Positions 48,591-58,800 are shown, counted from the first letter of the stretch. The stretch: 64,000 bases of DNA from Streptomyces hawaiiensis (GCF_004803895.1 NZ_CP021978.1:6324001-6388000), one strand, 5' to 3'. Made by a program: numbers and translations. Notes: generated by a model not told the origin, from the letters alone.

Positions 48591-49130
48591 CTACGCGCTC
48601 GCGGCCTCGTCCGAGTGGAGGGCGTCGAGGATGAGGGTGAGACCGAAGGTGAACTCGTCGGCATAGTCGTAGCCGGGCTTGAGGACGTGCTCGGTGGCCA
48701 GTTCGGTGAGGTGGGGGTAGGTGTCGGCGGGCATGTCGCGCACGATGGCACCCGCCACCTCGTCCAGCTCAGCGGCGCCTCTGAACGGCAGGCTCAGCTC
48801 CTGGAGCACGAACCCGCACAGGTAGCTGTCGATCAGCGAGACGGCGTGCGCGGCCATGGGGACGGAGAATCCTCCCGCGCGCAGCGTTCCGATGACGGCG
48901 TCGTGATGACGCAGGGTCGCCGGGCCGGGCTGGGAGCGGGAGTCCATGAGGCCGACGGCCCAGGGGTGGCGCCGCAGGACGGCACGGGCGGAGTCCGCGC
49001 GGTGGCGCAGGGCACTCTTCCAGTCCGTGTCGCGCGGCGGTAGGTCGATTTCGCCGAACACCGCGTCCACCATGCCGTCGAGGATGTCTTCCCGGCCCGC
49101 GACGTGGTGGTAGAGCGACATCGCCTCGAC
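48591..49130 (-). pseudogene. TetR-family regulator, 5'-truncated by deletion
   Basis: The C-terminal effector domain of the tetracycline-repressor-like type is complete: LRHRADSARAVLRRHPWAVG, HAVSLIDSYLCGFVLQELSL, YPHLTELATEHVLKPGYDYA. At its start only the tail of the DNA-binding domain remains (VEAMSLYHHVAGREDILDGM). Helices 1-2 and most of the recognition helix are missing; the open frame upstream (to 49301) is antisense to the next gene and has no helix-turn-helix. TetR homology stops at 49130 and the neighbour's begins at 49134. It cannot bind DNA in the normal way. Confidence 0.82.
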
Positions 49131-49133
49131 GTC

Positions 49134-49676
49134 GGAGACACGAACGACCCGGAGGTGATCCGGCGGGCGGTCGCCGGTTGCGACGGGGTACTGACGGTGC
49201 TGGTGCCGTGGGGTGTACGGCAGTACGCGTCGGGCACGGCGCAGGCTGTGCTCGACCACGCACGGCCGGGCGCGCGCCTGGTCTTCTCCTGCGGCTGGCA
49301 CATCACCCGCGACGGCAAGGACACGTACTCACGGCTGTTCATCCTGGGCGTCCGGATCGCCACCGTGCTGGCCAAGCTGGTCCGCGCCGTCGAACTCGAC
49401 GACCAGGTCGAGGCGTGCCGGCGGGTGTTCGCCAGCGACACCCGGTGGACCGTGGTGCGCGGCAGCTCCCTGGAGGAGGGCGAGAGCCAGGGCCTGCCCG
49501 TGTGGAGCCGGCGTGTGGGCGACCCGGTACTGGCAAGCAACCTGACGCGGCGGGTGGACTTCGCCCTGTTCATGGTGGAAGCGCTCACCGACGACACGCT
49601 CGTCCAGGAGGCCCCGGCGATCGTCGGCTGCCGCACCCCCAGCGCCCTCGCCCACGCCGGGGGGTCTCACACCTAG
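49134..49676 (+). pseudogene. NmrA-like NAD(P)-binding protein, 5'-truncated by deletion
   Basis: The frame (open from 49104) has the middle and end of an atypical SDR/NmrA-like protein: GDTNDPEVIRRAVAGCDGVL, then ARLVFSCGWHITRDGKDTYS, WTVVRGSSLEEGESQG and VDFALFMVEALTDDTLVQEA. The first 40-45 residues, with the glycine-rich Rossmann loop, are absent. Homology begins directly at the point where the divergent TetR remnant ends, so both lost their 5' ends and shared promoter in one event. It is unlikely to be functional. Confidence 0.78.
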
Positions 49677-49702
49677 CCGGGCCGTCCCGTCCGGCTTCGC
49701 CT

Positions 49703-50704
49703 TCAGCGTTTCGCCCAGTGGCATGCCACCTGGGCCGTGCCGCCCCCGTCGAGGATCTCCGGATCCTGGTCGCGGCACGCGTCCGCGACGCCCGCCCGTT
49801 CCGCCTCGCCGCTTGCGAGGATCTGGCAACGGGCGTGGAAGCGGCAGCCCGACGGGACGCGGGACGGGTCCGGGGGCTCGCCCGTGAGGACCACCGGGGC
49901 GCCCGGGGCCTCGGGGAGGACGGACAGCAGCGCCTGGGTGTACGGGTGCCCGGGGGCCGTCAGGACCTGCTCCACGGCGCCCGTCTCCACGATCCGGCCC
50001 AGGTACATCACAGCGACCCGGGCGGCGATGTTCCAGGCCAGACCCAGGTCGTGCGTGACGACCAGGGCCGAGAGCCCGAGTTCGGAGCGCAGCCGCAGCA
50101 GCAGGGCGAGGATCTCGCCGCGCACCGAGGCGTCGAGGGACGCCACCGGCTCGTCGGCGACGAGGAGTTCGGGCTCCAGGACGAGCGCGCCGGCGATGAC
50201 GACCCGCTGGCGCTGCCCACCTGACAGCTCGTGCGGATAGCGCAGGAAGAAGCGCTCAGGGGGACGCAGACCGGCCCGGGACAGGGCATCGGCGACCGCT
50301 GTGCGCTCGTCGCCGCCGTAGCGGTGGATGCGCAGGCCCTCGGCGACCGCGTCGTACACCGTGTGCCGGGGGTTGAGTGAGCCGCTCGGGTCCTGGAGGA
50401 CCAGCTGGACGCGTTTGCGGTAGGCCTTGAGGGACCGGCCGGAGTAGTCCAGCGGGCGGCCGTCGAACGTGACCCGGCCCGCCGTCGGCTCGACCAGACC
50501 GAGCAGGCTGCGGGCCAGGGTCGTCTTGCCGCAGCCGGACTCGCCGACCAGCGCGACGATCTCGCCGGGGCGGATGTCGAGGTCGACGCCGTCCACCGCC
50601 CGGGCCCGGGGGCCGCCGTGCCGGCCGGGGAAGGTGACGTGGAGGCCCTGGGCGCTCAGCAGCGGGGCCGTGGTGACCTCGGGGGCTGTGGGGGACGTGG
50701 TCAT
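49703..50704 (-). CDS. Dpp/Opp-type ABC transporter ATPase 2 (DppF-like)
   Basis: 333 aa. It has Walker A GESGCGKTT (about residues 54-62), the Q-loop LVLQDPSGSLNPRHTV, the signature HELSGGQRQRVV, Walker B LLVADEPVASLD and the oligopeptide-family C-terminal extension with CRFHARC and downstream Cys residues, which in some members bind an Fe-S cluster. It powers import of peptides, nickel or oligosaccharides with the four genes upstream. ATG 50704 overlaps the preceding stop by 4 bases; last gene of the operon. Confidence 0.93.
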   Translation of the reverse strand: MTTSPTAPEVTTAPLLSAQGLHVTFPGRHGGPRARAVDGVDLDIRPGEIVALVGESGCGKTTLARSLLGLVEPTAGRVTFDGRPLDYSGRSLKAYRKRVQLVLQDPSGSLNPRHTVYDAVAEGLRIHRYGGDERTAVADALSRAGLRPPERFFLRYPHELSGGQRQRVVIAGALVLEPELLVADEPVASLDASVRGEILALLLRLRSELGLSALVVTHDLGLAWNIAARVAVMYLGRIVETGAVEQVLTAPGHPYTQALLSVLPEAPGAPVVLTGEPPDPSRVPSGCRFHARCQILASGEAERAGVADACRDQDPEILDGGGTAQVACHWAKR

Positions 50705-51753
50705 GGCGTGCTGGGCCTCGCTTCCTCCAGGGCCTCCGGTTCCTCTGCCGGCCGCTCACCGCGGGCCTGCGGATCCCGGGCCGCCGCACGGGACTCCGCT
50801 CCCGGCAGGCCGACCAGCACACACGCCGCCCGCCGCTCCGCTCCCGCTTCGCGCAGCGCCGGGTCCTCCTCGCCACACGACTCCAGCGCCACCGGACACC
50901 GGGGATGGAACGTGCAGCCGGACGGCAGCGCGGCCGGGTCCGGCGGGTCGCCCGCGAGTCCCTGCGGAGCGAACCGGGACGCCGGGTCGCCGATGCGCGG
51001 GAACGCGGCCGACAGGGCCCTGGCGTACGGATGCCGGGCGTCCTCGTACACCTGGGCGGCCGGCCCCTCCTCGACCACCCGGCCCGCGTACATCACCGCG
51101 AGCCGGTCACAGGTGTCGGCGAGGACCGCCAGGTCGTGGCTGATCATGATCAGTCCGAGGTCCTGGTCCGAAACCAGCTGCTCGATGAGCCGGAGGATCT
51201 GGGCCTGGATCATCACGTCCAGCGCGGTGGTCGGCTCGTCGGCGATGATCAGTTGTGGGTCGCAGGCCAGGGCCATGGCGATCATGACGCGCTGGCGCTG
51301 GCCGCCGGACAGCTCGTGCGGGTAGGCGTCCGCGCGGGCGGCCGGCAGCCCGACCTGCTCCAGCAGCTCGCCGGTCTTCCTCTTCGCCCCGGCCGCGGTG
51401 GCCTTCTTGTGCAGCAGGATCGGCTCGGCGATCTGGTCGCCGATGCGGTGCACGGCGTTGAGGGAGTGCATCGCGCCCTGGAAGACGACGGAGGCCCCGG
51501 CCCAGCGGACCGCCCGGACCCGGCCCCACTTCATGGTCAGCACGTCCTCGCCGTCGAGGAGTACCTCCCCGGTGATGCGGGCGCCCGACGGCAGCAGCCG
51601 CAGCAGGGCCAGCGCCAGCGTGGACTTGCCGCAGCCGGACTCCCCGGCGAGGCCGAGCTTCTGCCCCGCCTCCAGACGCAGGTCCACCCCGCGCACGGCG
51701 GCCGCCCCGCCCGCGTAGGTCACGGTCAGGTTCCTGACGTCGAGCAGACTCAA
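50701..51753 (-). CDS. Dpp/Opp-type ABC transporter ATPase 1 (DppD-like)
   Basis: 350 aa. Walker A GESGCGKST lies near residue 39, followed by VVFQGAMHSLNAVHRIGDQI, the signature HELSGGQRQRVM, Walker B LIIADEPTTALD and the oligopeptide C-terminal region CTFHPRC. The start is a TTG at 51753 that overlaps the DppC stop as TTGA; the open frame continues upstream into dppC but homology begins here. The TTG start with coupling should keep it stoichiometric with the permease. Confidence 0.92.
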   Translation of the reverse strand: MSLLDVRNLTVTYAGGAAAVRGVDLRLEAGQKLGLAGESGCGKSTLALALLRLLPSGARITGEVLLDGEDVLTMKWGRVRAVRWAGASVVFQGAMHSLNAVHRIGDQIAEPILLHKKATAAGAKRKTGELLEQVGLPAARADAYPHELSGGQRQRVMIAMALACDPQLIIADEPTTALDVMIQAQILRLIEQLVSDQDLGLIMISHDLAVLADTCDRLAVMYAGRVVEEGPAAQVYEDARHPYARALSAAFPRIGDPASRFAPQGLAGDPPDPAALPSGCTFHPRCPVALESCGEEDPALREAGAERRAACVLVGLPGAESRAAARDPQARGERPAEEPEALEEARPSTP

Positions 51754-52664
51754 CGCGACACCCCCAGCCTGGGGTTGAGGACGGACTCCACGGCCCGCCC
51801 GCACAGTGTGAACGCCAGCGCCACCACGGCGATGGCGATGCCCGGCGGCACCAGGTACCACCAGTCCCCGGCACTGACCGCGCCCGCCTCACGCGCGTCC
51901 TGGAGCAGCCCGCCCCACGACACGACCGTCGGGTCGCCGAGGCCGAGGAAGGCGAGCGTCGCCTCGGCGAGGATGGCCGAGGAGATGATCAAGGTCGTCT
52001 GGGCCAGCACCAGCGGCATCACATTGGGCAGGACGTGCCGGGACATGATGTGCCAGTGGCCGCCGCCGAGGGCCTTCGCCCGCTCGATGTACGGCCGGGT
52101 CTCCACGGCGAGGGTCTGCGCGCGCACCAGCCGGGCCGTGGTCGGCCAGGTGGTCACGCCGATCGCGACGACGGTCGTGGTCAGCGAGCGGGACATCACG
52201 GTCGCCAGGGCGATCGCCAGCACCAGCGTCGGCATGACCAGGAACCAGTCGGTGATCCGCATCATCACCGTCGCGTACCAGCCCTTGAAATGCCCCGCCG
52301 TCACCCCGATCAGGGTGCCGATCGCCACCGACAGCACAGCGGCGAGCAGCCCGACCAGCAGCGACACCCGCGAACCCCAGATCACCAGGCCCAGCAGGTC
52401 CCGCCCGAACTGGTCGGTGCCGAGCGGGAACCCGGCGCTCGGGCTCTGCATCGGACGCCCCGGCGCGTCGGTCACGCTGCTCACGTCGGAGCCGACGACC
52501 AGCGGTGCGAACAGCGCCAGCAGCGCGCACAGCGAGAGCGCGGTCAGGCCGTACAGCCCCGCCCGTTCGGAGCGGTACTGCCGCCAGAAGCGGGCGACGG
52601 ACGCCCGGCGCCGCTGCCGGGCGAGGGCGCGGGGGCTCGGGGCTGTCCCGGTCGTCGTCGTCAT
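51750..52664 (-). CDS. Dpp/Opp-type ABC permease 2 (DppC-like)
   Basis: 304 aa with six predicted membrane helices. The N-terminal OppC_N segment is followed by SAGFPLGTDQFGRDLLGLVI, a family hallmark, and the EAA-type loop (YIERAKALGGGHWHIMSRHV, then LPNVMPLVL). The last helices carry LAEATLAFLGLGDPTVVSWG. It forms the channel with DppB. ATG 52664 overlaps the DppB stop by 4 bases. Confidence 0.94.
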   Translation of the reverse strand: MTTTTGTAPSPRALARQRRRASVARFWRQYRSERAGLYGLTALSLCALLALFAPLVVGSDVSSVTDAPGRPMQSPSAGFPLGTDQFGRDLLGLVIWGSRVSLLVGLLAAVLSVAIGTLIGVTAGHFKGWYATVMMRITDWFLVMPTLVLAIALATVMSRSLTTTVVAIGVTTWPTTARLVRAQTLAVETRPYIERAKALGGGHWHIMSRHVLPNVMPLVLAQTTLIISSAILAEATLAFLGLGDPTVVSWGGLLQDAREAGAVSAGDWWYLVPPGIAIAVVALAFTLCGRAVESVLNPRLGVSR

Positions 52665-53710
52665 CGGGCCACCCGGGGGTCAAGCAGCGGATAGACCAGG
52701 TCGGCGAGGGTGTTCATCAGGATCACGGCGGCGGCGAACACGAAGAACAACCCCTGCACGAGCGGCAGGTCGGGCACGCTCAGCGCCTGGTAGAACAGCC
52801 CGCCGAGGCCGGGCCAGGAGAACACCGTCTCCACGAGGATCACACCCGCCACCGTCCGGCCGAGGTTGATGAAGATCAGGGTCACGGTCGGCAGCAGCGC
52901 GTTCGGCACGGCGTGCCGGCGGCGTACGAGATCGTCGCGTAGTCCCTTGGCCCGCGCGGTCGTCAGATAGTCGCTGCCCATCTCGTCCAGCAGCGCCGAC
53001 CGTGTGACCAGCAGCGTCTGCCCGTACTCCACGGCCACCAGCGTCACCACCGGCAGCACCAGATGGTGCGCCACGTCGAGGACGTACGCGAAGCCCTCCT
53101 CGCCGCCCGACTCCATGCCACCGGTCGGGAACATCCCCGGGAGCGGGCCGATGCCCACCGACAGCACGATGATCAGCAGCAGCCCCAGCCAGAAGGACGG
53201 GATGGAGTACAGGGTCAGCGCCAGGCCGGTGTTGAACCGGTCGCCGAGCCCGCCGCGCCGCCATGCCGACCGGGTGCCGAGGAAGATGCCGAGCACGGTG
53301 TAGAGGACGAAGGCGGTCCCGGTGAGCAGCAGGGTGTTCGGCAGCGCCTCGGTGATCTTGTCGACGACGGGGGCGCGGAACTGGTACGACGTCCCGAAGT
53401 CGCCCGTGAGCGCCTTGCCGCAGTAGTCCGTGAACTGCCGCCACAGCGGCAGGTCGAGCCCGAACTCCTCGCGATAGGCGGCCAGCTGCTCCGCCGACAC
53501 CTGACGGCCGCCCGTCATGGTCTTCACCGGGTCGCCGGGAATCAGCCGGAAGAGGAAGAAGCTGGTCACGAGCACGGCCAGCAGCGATACGGCAGCACCC
53601 GCCACCTTGCCCGCCAGGTACCGCGGGTACGCGGAGCCCTTGCGTACCCGCGGCCCGGCCGCGGTCTGCTGCTTGTCCTCGACCAGCGCGGGGGTCGCGT
53701 CAGCGGTCAT
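52661..53710 (-). CDS. Dpp/Opp-type ABC permease 1 (DppB-like)
   Basis: 349 aa. A 30-residue charged tail precedes the first membrane helix (VSLLAVLVTSFFLFRLIPGD), the typical OppB beginning. The periplasmic loop (QLAAYREEFGLDLPLWRQFT, DFGTSYQF) and the EAA loop (YLTTARAKGLRDDLVRRRHA) follow, then FSWPGLGGLFYQALSVPD. It lies 18 bp behind the binding-protein gene and is co-transcribed with it. Confidence 0.94.
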   Translation of the reverse strand: MTADATPALVEDKQQTAAGPRVRKGSAYPRYLAGKVAGAAVSLLAVLVTSFFLFRLIPGDPVKTMTGGRQVSAEQLAAYREEFGLDLPLWRQFTDYCGKALTGDFGTSYQFRAPVVDKITEALPNTLLLTGTAFVLYTVLGIFLGTRSAWRRGGLGDRFNTGLALTLYSIPSFWLGLLLIIVLSVGIGPLPGMFPTGGMESGGEEGFAYVLDVAHHLVLPVVTLVAVEYGQTLLVTRSALLDEMGSDYLTTARAKGLRDDLVRRRHAVPNALLPTVTLIFINLGRTVAGVILVETVFSWPGLGGLFYQALSVPDLPLVQGLFFVFAAAVILMNTLADLVYPLLDPRVAR

Positions 53711-53728
53711 GAGTACCCGCTCGCCGCT

Positions 53729-55582
53729 TCACTCGCGTTCCTCGGCGGTGGCCCGCCGCCGCATCGCCGCGAAGGCACCGAGCCCGGCCAGGACCACGAC
53801 ACCCGCGACGACGCCGACCACGACCCCCGTCGACGACGCGTTGTCGGAGGAGCCGTCGGAGTCCGCCGGGACTGCCGACCACCAGCTCCAGTAGCCGTCC
53901 TGGCCGTAGATGTTGCCCGCCTTCGCCGGCATCGTCGTGATCGACTTGATCTGGTCCGTCCGGAAGGCCTCGACCGCGTTCGGATACGCCATGACGTTCA
54001 TGTACCCGAGGTCGTACAGCCGCGACTCCATCTGCTTGACGATGTCCGCCCGTTTGGCGGGGTCGTACTCGGTCAGCTGCCGGGCGTAGAGCTCGTCGTA
54101 CTTCTTGTCGCAGATGAAGTTGTCGGTCGCGCCCGTCTCCTCCGGGGTCGCCGGCAGCGCCCCACAGGTGTGGATGGACAGCACGAAGTCCGGGTCGGGG
54201 TTGACCGACCAGCCGTCGAACGCCAGGTCGTACTTGCCGGCCAGCCACGGGTCGGTCACGTTGTCCAGGCAGTTGAGCCGGACGCCGATGCCGAGCTCGC
54301 CCCACCACTCCTGGAGGTACTTGCCGACCGCCTTGTCGTTCGGGTCGGTGGCGTGGCACAGCACGCGGTAGGTGATGGGCTTGCCGTCCTTGCCGACGCG
54401 TTTGCCGTCGCCGTTCTTCTTGTAGCCCGCCCGGTCGAGCAGCCGGGCCGCCTCGGCCGGGTCGTACGCCAGTTTCTGGTCGGCGGACGGCTTCCAGAAG
54501 TAGTCCTGGAAGCGCGGCGGGATGTAGCCCTCGCCCTCGACGGCGTGGCCCCGGAACACCTTGTCGATGATGGCCTCGCGGTCGACCGCCCGGAACAGCG
54601 CGTTGCGCACCCGCTGGTCCAGCAGGGAGGGGTGGCCGTCGCCGAACTTCTCGCCGTTCTTCGCCTTCGCGCCCGGGTTGGTGGCGAGGGCGTAGAAGCG
54701 GCGGCCGGGGGCGTCGTTGACCTGGATGTCGTCCGCGCCCTTGAGGGACTCCGCCTGAGCGGGCGTCAGGGACGGGGACCCGGCGACGAAGGACACCTCG
54801 CCCTTGCGCAGCGCCGAGACGGCCGCGTCCTGGTCCTTGTAGTAGCGGAAGACCAGCTCGTCGAACTTCGGCGACCCGCGCCAGAAGGTCTTGTTGGCCT
54901 TGAGCCGGACATAGCTGTCGGCCTTGTAGCCGCTCAGCACGAACGGCCCGTTCCCCACGACGGGGAAGCTCTTGTCGTTGTTGAACTCGGAGAAGTCCGA
55001 GACCTTCTCCCACACGTGCTTCGGCACGATCGGCACGTCCAGGGCGGCCATCGTGGCCTGCGGCTTCTTCAGCTCGATGACCAGCTTGGTGGGGCTCGGG
55101 GCCGATACCTTCTCGAAGTTCCCGACGTAGCTGCCGTTCGCCGTGGCCGCGCCGGTGTCGGTCATCATCTTGTTGAACGTCCACGCCGCGTCCTGGGCGG
55201 TGGCCTGCTGCCCGTCCGACCACGCGGAGTTGGAGCGGATCGTGTACGTCCAGGTCAGCTTGTCCGGCGACGGCTCCCACTTGGTGGCCAGGCCCGGGAT
55301 GGCGTGGTTGTCCTTGGGGTCGTAGTTGGTCAGGTACTCGTACATGAGCCGGTGAATGCTCGTGCTGAGCAGCCGGACCGCCAGGAACGGGCTGAGCGAG
55401 TCCACGCTCTGCGCCACGGCGACGGTCAGCACCTTCTTGCCGTCGTCGGCCGCCCGGGCCTGCCGGGGCGCCGGGTCGAGCGGGGTCGCGAGAGTGGCGG
55501 TGAGGGTGAGCGCGGCCGCCCCGGCCAGGGCGACGAGCCGGAGGCCGTGCGGGAGGCTGCGTTTCTGATCGTTCGTGCCCAT
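53729..55582 (-). CDS. Family-5 solute-binding protein with C-terminal membrane anchor
   Basis: 617 aa. The N-terminal signal (LRLVALAGAAALTLTATLAT) is cleaved near ARA-ADDGKK; there is no lipobox Cys. The body is SBP family 5 (peptide/nickel/oligosaccharide type): WTYTIRSNSAWSDGQQATAQ, LTPAQAESLKGADDIQVNDA and DQRVRNALFRAVDREAIIDK. The C-terminus ends with a Ser/Gly linker, a hydrophobic helix (TGVVVGVVAGVVVLAGLGAF) and Arg-rich AAMRRRATAEERE. It would therefore be tethered by a C-terminal transmembrane helix rather than a lipid. ATG 55582 has GAGG 8 bases upstream. First gene of the five-gene transporter operon; ligand unknown. Confidence 0.92.
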   Translation of the reverse strand: MGTNDQKRSLPHGLRLVALAGAAALTLTATLATPLDPAPRQARAADDGKKVLTVAVAQSVDSLSPFLAVRLLSTSIHRLMYEYLTNYDPKDNHAIPGLATKWEPSPDKLTWTYTIRSNSAWSDGQQATAQDAAWTFNKMMTDTGAATANGSYVGNFEKVSAPSPTKLVIELKKPQATMAALDVPIVPKHVWEKVSDFSEFNNDKSFPVVGNGPFVLSGYKADSYVRLKANKTFWRGSPKFDELVFRYYKDQDAAVSALRKGEVSFVAGSPSLTPAQAESLKGADDIQVNDAPGRRFYALATNPGAKAKNGEKFGDGHPSLLDQRVRNALFRAVDREAIIDKVFRGHAVEGEGYIPPRFQDYFWKPSADQKLAYDPAEAARLLDRAGYKKNGDGKRVGKDGKPITYRVLCHATDPNDKAVGKYLQEWWGELGIGVRLNCLDNVTDPWLAGKYDLAFDGWSVNPDPDFVLSIHTCGALPATPEETGATDNFICDKKYDELYARQLTEYDPAKRADIVKQMESRLYDLGYMNVMAYPNAVEAFRTDQIKSITTMPAKAGNIYGQDGYWSWWSAVPADSDGSSDNASSTGVVVGVVAGVVVLAGLGAFAAMRRRATAEERE

Positions 55583-55804
55583 GGGCGGACCTCGCGTCAT
55601 CGCTCGGACGGGAAGGACGGGTTGATCAGCTGTCAGATGCGTGATGTGTGTGTACCAGCGGCCGTCTCCACCCGTCAACGGCGTGTTCACCCCTTGTGGC
55701 CTGCGGAAATAACGAATTGGCGAGCTTTTCACCCCCATTGGTCGAGACCACTGACGCGCTCCTGGCCAGGGCCTGGCAACGGATTTCGCCCCTGAACGCG
55801 CCGA

Positions 55805-55867
55805 GGCCCGCGCCGAGTCGGATCGGCGCGGGCCCATCGGGGATCGGCCCCTCGAAAGGGGCCGATC
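55805..55867 (-). terminator. Tandem terminators after the MinD-like gene
   Basis: Two perfect hairpins in a row: 55842-55851 with 55858-55867 (10 bp, loop TCGAAA), then 55805-55816 with 55823-55834 (12 bp, loop of 6). Both follow the MinD-like stop at 55879 and should insulate the transporter operon, whose promoter must lie in 55583-55800. Confidence 0.85.
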
Positions 55868-55878
55868 GGGTGAGGTGA

Positions 55879-58800
55879 TTACTGCGTCGGAGGCGGGGGC
55901 GGCGGGGTCTGCCCGTCGGACTGCCCCGGCTGACCGGGCTGGGGGTAGCCGTAGCCCGGCTGCGGGGGAGCGGCCGGGGGCCCGCCCGGCTGGGGGTACG
56001 GCTGCCCGGACTGCTGCCCCGGCTGCGGGTAGGGCGGCTGGACCGCGGCCTGCGGGTACGGCTGACCGGGTTGGGCCGGGGGCTGCTGACCCTGCTGCGG
56101 ATACGGCTGCCCGGGCTGGGCGTACGGCTGGCCGGGCTGCGGCTGCGGCTGCGGCGGCTGCTGCTGCGGGTACGGGCCCGGCTGGCCGGGGACCTGCTGA
56201 CCGGGAGCCGGCTGCTGCTGCCCGGGGTACGGGGGCTGGGCGTAGGGCTGCCCGGGCATGGGCTGACCGGGCCCGGGCTGGCCCGGCAGCGGCGGGGCCG
56301 CGACCGGCGGCGGGTTGCCGTCGGACGTCCACAGGCCGTGCGACTGCTGGTGGCGGACGAGGTCCTCGGCGACCATCGCCGCGAGGTTGAAGTACGCCTC
56401 CCGCACCTTCGGCCGCATCATGTCGAGGTCGACCTCGGCACCGGCGGCGAGATGCTCGTCGAAGGGCACGACGACGACGCCCCGGCAGCGCGACTCGAAG
56501 TGCGTCACGATGTCCTCGACCTTGATCATCTTGCCGGTCTCGCGGACCCCGGAGATGACGGTGAGGGACCGCGAGACGAGATCGGCGTACCCGTGCGCGG
56601 ACAGCCAGTCCAGCGTCGTGCTCGCGCTGCTCGCACCGTCCACGGACGGCGTCGAGATGATGATGAGCTGGTCGGCGAGGTCCAGCACACCGCGCATGGC
56701 GCTGTAGAGCAGACCGGTACCGGAGTCGGTGAGGATCACCGGGTACTGCTTGCCCAGCACGTCGATCGCGCGCCGGTAGTCCTCGTCGTTGAACGTCGTG
56801 GACACGGCCGGGTCGACGTCGTTGGCGATGATCTCCAGGCCGGAGGGCGCCTGGGACGTGAACCGCCGGATGTCCATGTACGAGTTGAGGTACGGGATCG
56901 CCTGGACGAGGTCACGGATGGTGGCCCCGGTCTCCCGCCGCACACGGCGCCCGAGGGTGCCCGCGTCCGGGTTGGCGTCGATCGCGAGGATCTTGTCCTG
57001 CCGCTCGGTGGCGAGCGTGGCGCCGAGCGCGGTGGTCGTCGTCGTCTTGCCGACACCGCCCTTGAGGCTGATCACCGCGATGCGGTAGCAGGACAGCACG
57101 GGCGTGCGGATCAGGTCCAGCTTCCGCTGCCGCTCGGCCTCCTCCTTCTTGCCACCGAGCTTGAACCGGCCGCCACCGGCCGCCGGACGGCTGCTCTTCG
57201 TCTTCTGCTTCTTGCTGTTGAGCAGCCGGTCGGACGACAGCTCCACGGCAGCGGTGTATCCGAGCGGCGCGGCCCCGGGGTTGGTCGGCTGCCGCTGGTC
57301 GTGCTGCATGGGCTGCGGCCAGGCGGCACCGGTACGGGGGTCCACGGGCTGCTGGGGCTGGCCGGGCTGACCCGGGTGACCCGACTGGTCGGGCTGCCCG
57401 GCGTGCGGCGGCTGGGCCCCGGGCTGCGGCTGGGCCTGCGGGGGGATGCCCGGGTGGGGCTGGGCCTGCTGGGCGGGCGGCTGGGGGAAGCCGTAGCCGC
57501 CCTGGGCGTGGGGAACGCCGGGGTGCGGGAAGCCGTAGCCGTCCTGCGGGGTCGGTGCGGGAGTGGGCGGAGGGCCGGGGTGCTGGGCCGGGGGCTGCTG
57601 GGCTGCCGGGGCGGGGGCGCCCTGCTGGGGGAAGCCGTAGCCGCCTTGGGCGTGGGGCGCGTGCGGGCCGACCGGCTGCTGGGCCGGGGGCTGTGCGACC
57701 GGGGCCGGGGCTCCGGGGTGCGGGAAGCCGTAGCCGTCCTGCGAGGTCGGCACGGGGGTGGGCGGGGTGCCGGGCTGCTGGGCTGCCGGGGCGGGGGCGC
57801 CCTGTTGCGGGAAGCCGTAGCCGCCCTGGGCGTTCGGCGCGGCTGGGGGCTGAGTTCCCTGGTGCGGGAAACCGTAGCCGCCGGGCTGCGGTACGGGCTG
57901 GGCGGGCGGCTGGTTCGGCGGCGTCGGAGCGGGCTGCTGGTTCCAGGCGGCAGGCGCGGGCTGAGGAGCCTGAGGCTGGAACGGTGGCTGCTGGGCCGGT
58001 ACCGAGGGCTGCGGCGGCACCGGCTGTCCCTGCGCGGGCACGTGCGAGGCGGCGGGCTGAGCCTCCGGCTGGGGCTGCTGCTGAGGCTGCACGGGCCACT
58101 GGTTCGCGGGCGCCGGGGCGGCCGGCTGGTACGACGGCGGCAGGGGCGGCACGCCCTGCGGGGCCGACGGAGTCGAGTCGGACGGCGTGCTCTGCGGGGC
58201 CCCTGGGGCCGGGGCGGCCGGTACGGCATTCTCAGGCTCGGGCTGGACGTCGGCCGGCTCGTCGGCCTCCGAGGGGGCGTCCTGGAGCACGGCGTTCTCC
58301 GCCTCGGCGTCCTTGGATTCGGCTTCCTCCGAACGCGCGTCGTCGTGCGCGCTGTCCTGGACGTCGGCGTCCTCGGACTCGCTGTCGTCGGCTGACACGG
58401 CATGCGGCTCGAAAACCAGGGGCGACACGTCTTCCCCCTCCGGCCGCGTGCCCTCCGGCTCGGCCTTCCCGGCCGACGGCACGTCTGCGAAGGCGTCCGC
58501 GTCCAGCGCGTACTCCGAGAGCGCGTCGGCGTCGTCGACCTCCGCATCAGGACCGTGGTCCTCCGCGTCATCCGTACGGACACCGCTGCCGGCCTCGTCG
58601 GCGGCCGCCGCCTCGACGTCACCCTCGCCTTCGGCCCCCGGCACCCTGGGGGCGTCGGGAGCATCGGGAGCTTCGGAGGTACCGGCGGTGTCGGGGGCAC
58701 CGGGTACGTCGGGCGTGGAAGCCGCCTCCGCAGTGGCATGCTCCTCGATCTCCCGCTTCAGCGCGGCGGCGGAGAAACGCATGGTGGCGCCACTCTCCAG

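Noticed and set aside
43511..48751. 1746-aa open frame on the minus strand across truB, the STAND-type gene and ribF
   Set aside because: GC-biased third positions keep the antisense frame open; it crosses three real genes and matches no domain.
49134..49301. N-terminal part of the TetR open frame as a genuine novel DNA-binding domain
   Set aside because: It is antisense to the NmrA-like remnant and lacks helix-turn-helix pattern; truncation explains both genes better.
53063..55795. 910-aa plus-strand open frame over the transporter operon
   Set aside because: Exact antisense of the permease and binding-protein genes, which have clear domains and overlaps.
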